DNA from: Primulina eburnea
Lineage: Eukaryota; Streptophyta; Magnoliopsida; Lamiales; Gesneriaceae
Reading direction: 5' to 3'
Length of the DNA stretch: 64,000 bases
Assembly: GCF_022965805.1 (NCBI RefSeq)
Contig: NC_133117.1
Span: 14,593,479-14,657,478, forward strand
Shown: positions 60,336 through 64,000 of the stretch, piece by piece
Numbering within the stretch: the first letter of the stretch is position 1
How the letters are laid out: the number at the start of each line of letters is the position of its first letter
The notes under the pieces: model-generated
Databases searched by the model: none
What the model saw: only the letters and a program-made list of their open reading frames with translations
What the model was told of the DNA's origin: nothing
Position numbers and translations under genes: made by a program

Positions 60336-62124
60336 TGTAGAGCCCAAAAATCAGTACACGTAAAACCAATGCATTTATTTAAATTGTTTATTTAAGTTTA
60401 AATTGATTTTTTTAGCGATGTATGATTTATTAAAATGCATTATTTTAAATTAATTAAGCTTATGTGATGCACGTTAAAATATTTTCTTGAGTTTAATGTT
60501 TCAGATGATTATTCGATGCGAGATCGAGGAAAAGTGATCAGCGACGATTTTTGGCAATTTTAAAATGTGGTATTTTATTTTAAGTTAAGATTGGGGCATT
60601 TTAAATGATTTATTAAGTTTTTAGTAATTTTAAAAGCCTAATTTATTTATTTAGTGATTTTAGGATTGTAAAACTTTTAAAGATGAGTAATTGTGCATTT
60701 TATTTTAATTAGAAGATTTTAGTAAAGTGGGTGTTAGTTTACCATTTTGATTAACTTGTTAATTGAGTTGGTATCTTAATTAGCTGGTTAATTATCTAAT
60801 TAAGCAATTTTTATTCTCTAATTACCTCAAAACTCAAGCACACACTTACGTTTAACACACACACACACACTTCACCGTCCTTCACTTCAGTTTTTTTTTT
60901 AAAGAAAACTTAGGGTTCTTGAAAGCAAGAGCAGCAACCCTCTTCCCCTGTAGTTTTCCAGCAAGTTTTTGTCACTTTTCTTCACGAAAACCGAGGCAAA
61001 AATTGTTTCGGATCAACCCTCCCATTCTTCTCGCTTCAGTATCGTCGGTTCGGTAATTTTAAAGATCTAAAGGCATGTATATTCTTTCGTTTATGCATCG
61101 ATCTCATCATAGTATTCGTTTTTATGTTTATTATGTGTAAAAAAGTTTATGTATGTTGTACAAAGTTTGAGCAAAAATTGGTAGGATCGATTTTGAACGA
61201 TTTTAGATCTAGAAACTCGAAAATTTCTGTCATTTTAAATACTTTTCGGTCGATATTCTGGAAAAACTTTCAACATATAAAACATAGTACTTTTCGATAT
61301 CTTCGATTTGACAGTAAATTCGTAATTTTTGGACAAAAAACAGTGAGTTATGATCGTTTTCGTTGAATTGCTCAAACTGTAATTTTCTAAAAATGTGTTC
61401 TTGATGTGTTCTTGAAGTTTAATTGTTGCAGGCTTCATTGGGAGCCGTTGGGTGATCGCTGTTGCGTTTAAGTATTGTGAATATGATGTTGGGATGAGTT
61501 TTGATACTTCGTTTCGTGTCGGTGGTCCTTGGGTGCATTAGAAGTCGTAAGAAAAGCTTTGGTGTTAAATTATCGTGTTCACTTGTTGTGTTACGTTGTT
61601 TGTGATGCGTAGTTGTTTTAGGGCTTTGTTTGAGTTTGAATCAATGCCATAACATCCTAGGATGTGTCTTGAGGTGTTGGTTCATTGACCTTATGATGAG
61701 TGAGTAGGATTAAGTCACAAGTGTAGGAAATTCCGTTGGTTCACAATTCCAGTAGTTACACGGACCCAAAGCCGGACCCTTACACGGGGTCCTTGCCCTT
61801 GTTTTCTTCGAAATGCGAAATGGACCCGTACCCAGACCTTTACATGGTTTAGTACGACGATTAAACGAGGTTGAGTCCCAAGAGATTTAGAACGTCATAA
61901 GGAAATTTGTCATTTTTGGGTGTGAGCTTGACTAATACGTCTAAGTTATGAAAGATAAATATTTGAACTCGTGTTAGTATATGCAACAGTGGCCCCAAGC
62001 GAGATCCAACAAATCTCCCAATGCCATGTAAATATGTTTGACGTGCAAAAGAAAATATTTTACGTTTTTGATGTATGCTAAATGTCTTGTGACCAAATTA
62101 TGAACGGGTTTTGAAGTCGGTGAA
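60336..62124 (+). repeat. Element H: LARD-related LTR, left part, interrupted by solo LTR F
   Basis: It starts TGTAGAGCCC. It follows the LARD LTR layout: AT-rich first part, CT/CA-rich leader (60840-61000), then GGCATGTATATTCTTTCG as in LARD-1 near 6144. It ends with gtgaa (62120-62124), duplicated after F. No coding capacity. Confidence 0.55.
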
Positions 62125-63558
62125 TGTAGTAGCCCGAATTCCAAATTGGGTAATTAACGGATTAATGGTGATTAAGAAGGTTTAATGTGTAATTTTTGAC
62201 CGTGGTCATGATCGGACGGACCGAAGATGGTTCGGTAGCACCGAAGAGTTCGGACGATCCGAAGTGGGTTCGGTGGATCCGATCATGAGGTGTCAAGAGT
62301 TGATCGACACGTCAGTTTACATGCACGTTCGGATGATCCGAAGTGTAGGTTCGGTGGATCCGATCATGAGGTGTCAAGAGCCGATGGACACGTAGGAGTT
62401 CGGACGTTCCGAAGTGGGTTCGGTGGATCCGAACATAGCCTATAAATAGTGCTCGGATTTCCTCATTTTGCATTGCAAATTCTTGAGTTGTGTCTCATAT
62501 TTGAGACGTTTGGAAGGTTTCTAGGGTTAGTTGTCGGTCGAGCGATAGCCAAGAGCTGCCAGGATTGGTAGCGTAGCGACGCCTGAGTTACGAGGCAATC
62601 AACATCAAAGGGCTGTCGACGGACGAAGGTAAACCCTAAACCTTTGGTAGTACTGGTTTTGCTAGTCGAGCATGGTAGTATTGTTCATTGGGTATGCTTT
62701 TGATGCGTAGGCTTGTTCTAGACCTGATTAGCGGTGTTGCGTAAGGCTAGGCTTGCTGTGATAGAGGTACGGAAGTACTATCCGAGATATCCTGGTCGAG
62801 TATACATCCTTATATGTGTTGCATGATTATGTGGTGCATTGATATATGTCATATGATGCATGCTATTATGTCACGTTTTATGATGCATGTTGCATTTCAT
62901 GTTGAGCCGTATCTCCTTCGAGATAGCCTTTACTGTTGAGCTGTATCTCTTTCGAGATAAGCTATATCTTGTGGGGCCGCTCAGCCCTGTCTTGTCTTGT
63001 GGATGCATGGACACCGAGAGTACACAATGGCCGACGGGTCCGGAGGGCTTCGGTGATCCGGGACATTTTAGGTCCACGTCTGTTCTTGTAGTGGATGCAG
63101 TGACCCAGAGGAGTACCGCGCGGCACTATCCACTTGGCGCCTCTAGACTGAGCATTTTGAGATCCTTTGTTAATCCTGTTTCTTGACTACCCTGGTATCA
63201 TATCATAGCATGTGCATTTCATATAGGCTTGTATACTCATGCTTTTGTACTGGGCGTTCTTATCGCTCACGTCCTCGGTTTTATTTATCTTGGACACCCC
63301 ATTCCCACGGGGCAGGCCTCAGGTTGGATGGCTCAGGAAGAGCAGGAGGAGGACAGTGAGTAGCTGGTTGGTTTAGTTTCAGTACTATTCTATTTCGATA
63401 TGGTTGTACCGAATATATTTTGAGTTGTTCTGATTTCGATTGGGTTGTATAACTACTGTCGTTGGCCATATTTCCGCTATTATCTCTGATTATTATTAAT
63501 TAAGTTAATTGCATGCTTAGTTCTTCATTAGTAGGTGATTCTGGAACGGGTCACTACA
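62125..63558 (+). mobile_element. Element F: solo LTR of the A/E superfamily
   Basis: 1434 bp, TGTAGTAGCC...GTCACTACA, flanked by perfect gtgaa duplications (62120-62124 and 63559-63563) with no internal region. This is the product expected from recombination between the two LTRs of a full element. Its first part and its tail resemble the E LTR. Its middle (about 62755-63290) is almost identical to the middle of the A LTR (about 7975-8530). Confidence 0.95.
62208..62448 (+). promoter_or_regulatory. U3 promoter of F: eight dyads and a TATA box
   Basis: Eight TTCGG-N5-CCGAA-type dyads with varied spacers (TGGAT, ACGAT, TAGCA, ATGAT) precede TATAAATA at 62441-62448. They show that the arms, and not the spacer, are the conserved part. 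Confidence 0.72.
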
Positions 63559-63563
63559 GTGAA

Positions 63564-63755
63564 CGTGTCCGAGGACCTCTCCACCCCGGTAAAGCATGAC
63601 CGGGTTTAGATCAGGATTTGAAAGCGGTAAAGCATGACCAGGGATCACATGTATGTGGTAGTGGATTTTCCCTGCCAGCCCAGTACTGTGGTTTAGTCTT
63701 ATCAGGCACAATTGAAACATATCTCTACGCAAAATGATGTTATGTATGCTCAAGT
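63564..63755 (+). repeat. Element H LTR-like sequence, right part
   Basis: CAGCCCAGTACTGTGG and TTATCAGGCAC at 63678-63711 resemble the LARD LTR words at 1918-1945 (CACCCAGTACTGTGGCAG, CTGATCAGACG). Where the LTR ends and the gag-bearing sequence starts is not clear. Confidence 0.45.
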
Positions 63756-64000
63756 ATGTCTGATGATGCTGTTCGTTTGCGTTTATTTCCATTTTCACTG
63801 AGAGATAAAGCTAAGTCGTGGTTAAACTGTTTGCCTGTAGGGTCTATTACTACATGGGAGGATATGGCAAAGGCATTCCTGATCAAGTACTTTCCTCCGT
63901 CGAAAACTATGAAGCTTAGAGCCGACATTACTACTTTTGCTCAATATGAGCAAGAGTCACTTTACGAGGCATGGGAGCGCTACAAGGACTTGTTGAGGAG
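63756..64000 (+). CDS. Gag protein of an Athila/Tat-type Ty3/Gypsy element, partial at window end
   Basis: From ATG 63756 the frame is open to the window edge (81 codons plus two bases). It reads the retrotransposon gag domain: MSDDAVRLRLFPFSLRDKAK, SWLNCLPVGSITTW, AFLIKYFPPSKTMKL and EQESLYEAWERYKDLL. The FPFSLRDKAxxWL and KYFPPxK words are typical of Athila/Tat gag, the capsid-forming protein of the element. The family start usually lies further upstream, and here the frame is open only from 63738, so this is a 5'-truncated or broken copy joined to LTR-like DNA of another family. Confidence 0.85.
   Translation, partial: MSDDAVRLRLFPFSLRDKAKSWLNCLPVGSITTWEDMAKAFLIKYFPPSKTMKLRADITTFAQYEQESLYEAWERYKDLLR

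Overview
This window looks like repeat-rich nuclear DNA of a flowering plant, probably a eudicot. The evidence is the set of element families: Tekay/Del-type chromoviruses primed by initiator tRNA-Met, a Cassandra TRIM carrying a 5S rRNA sequence, a plant PIF/Harbinger element with a split transposase gene and a Myb/SANT-like second gene, tRNA-derived SINEs and an Athila/Tat-type gag. The species cannot be named from sequence alone. I see no intact host gene. The only host-like coding remnant is a broken Myb/SANT-like gene on the minus strand at about 41.0-41.5 kb. By my tally roughly three quarters of the window is mobile DNA.

Layout. 1-1181 is AT-rich and unassigned. 1182-15990 is a non-autonomous element with about 3-kb LTRs (LARD-1). 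Its 5' LTR is truncated and its 3' LTR is split by a nested Tekay-type element (A, 7326-14962, duplicated target tggtt). 16359-23495 is a second Tekay-type element (B, target agctg), the only one with a fully open 1475-residue polyprotein. 23501-25694 is AT-rich spacer with tandem repeats. 25700-34418 is a second long-LTR non-autonomous element on the minus strand (LARD-C, target atacg). 36481-36983 looks like a MITE. 37019-40538 is a PIF/Harbinger element (target TAA). 40.5-47.2 kb holds the Myb/SANT-like pseudogene, a CCTAGG-rich repeat and small duplications. 47249-47945 is two consecutive head-to-head SINE pairs. 48657-56666 is a Cassandra TRIM (target tagct) whose upstream LTR was split by a third Tekay-type element (D, 49282-56418, minus, target tctta). 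An old chromovirus (G, minus) supplies the DNA around Cassandra, and its chromodomain is split by E (57090-59368, target gcact), a mini-element with only 333 bp between its LTRs. The right end holds fragments of LARD-like LTRs, a solo LTR (F, 62125-63558, target gtgaa) and the start of an Athila/Tat gag running off the window.

How the parts relate. A, B, D, E and F form one superfamily with the same LTR ends, the same tRNA-Met primer site and the same PPT neighbourhood. All of their U3 regions carry a dense array of TTCGG-N5-CCGAA dyads just upstream of the TATA box. LTR pairs of A, B, D and E differ by only 2-3 positions by eye, so this lineage moved recently. B could supply proteins in trans to E and perhaps to the LARD elements, which share the primer site and the PPT-proximal motif but have lost coding capacity. 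Insertion order from nesting: G before Cassandra before D; G before E; LARD-1 before A.
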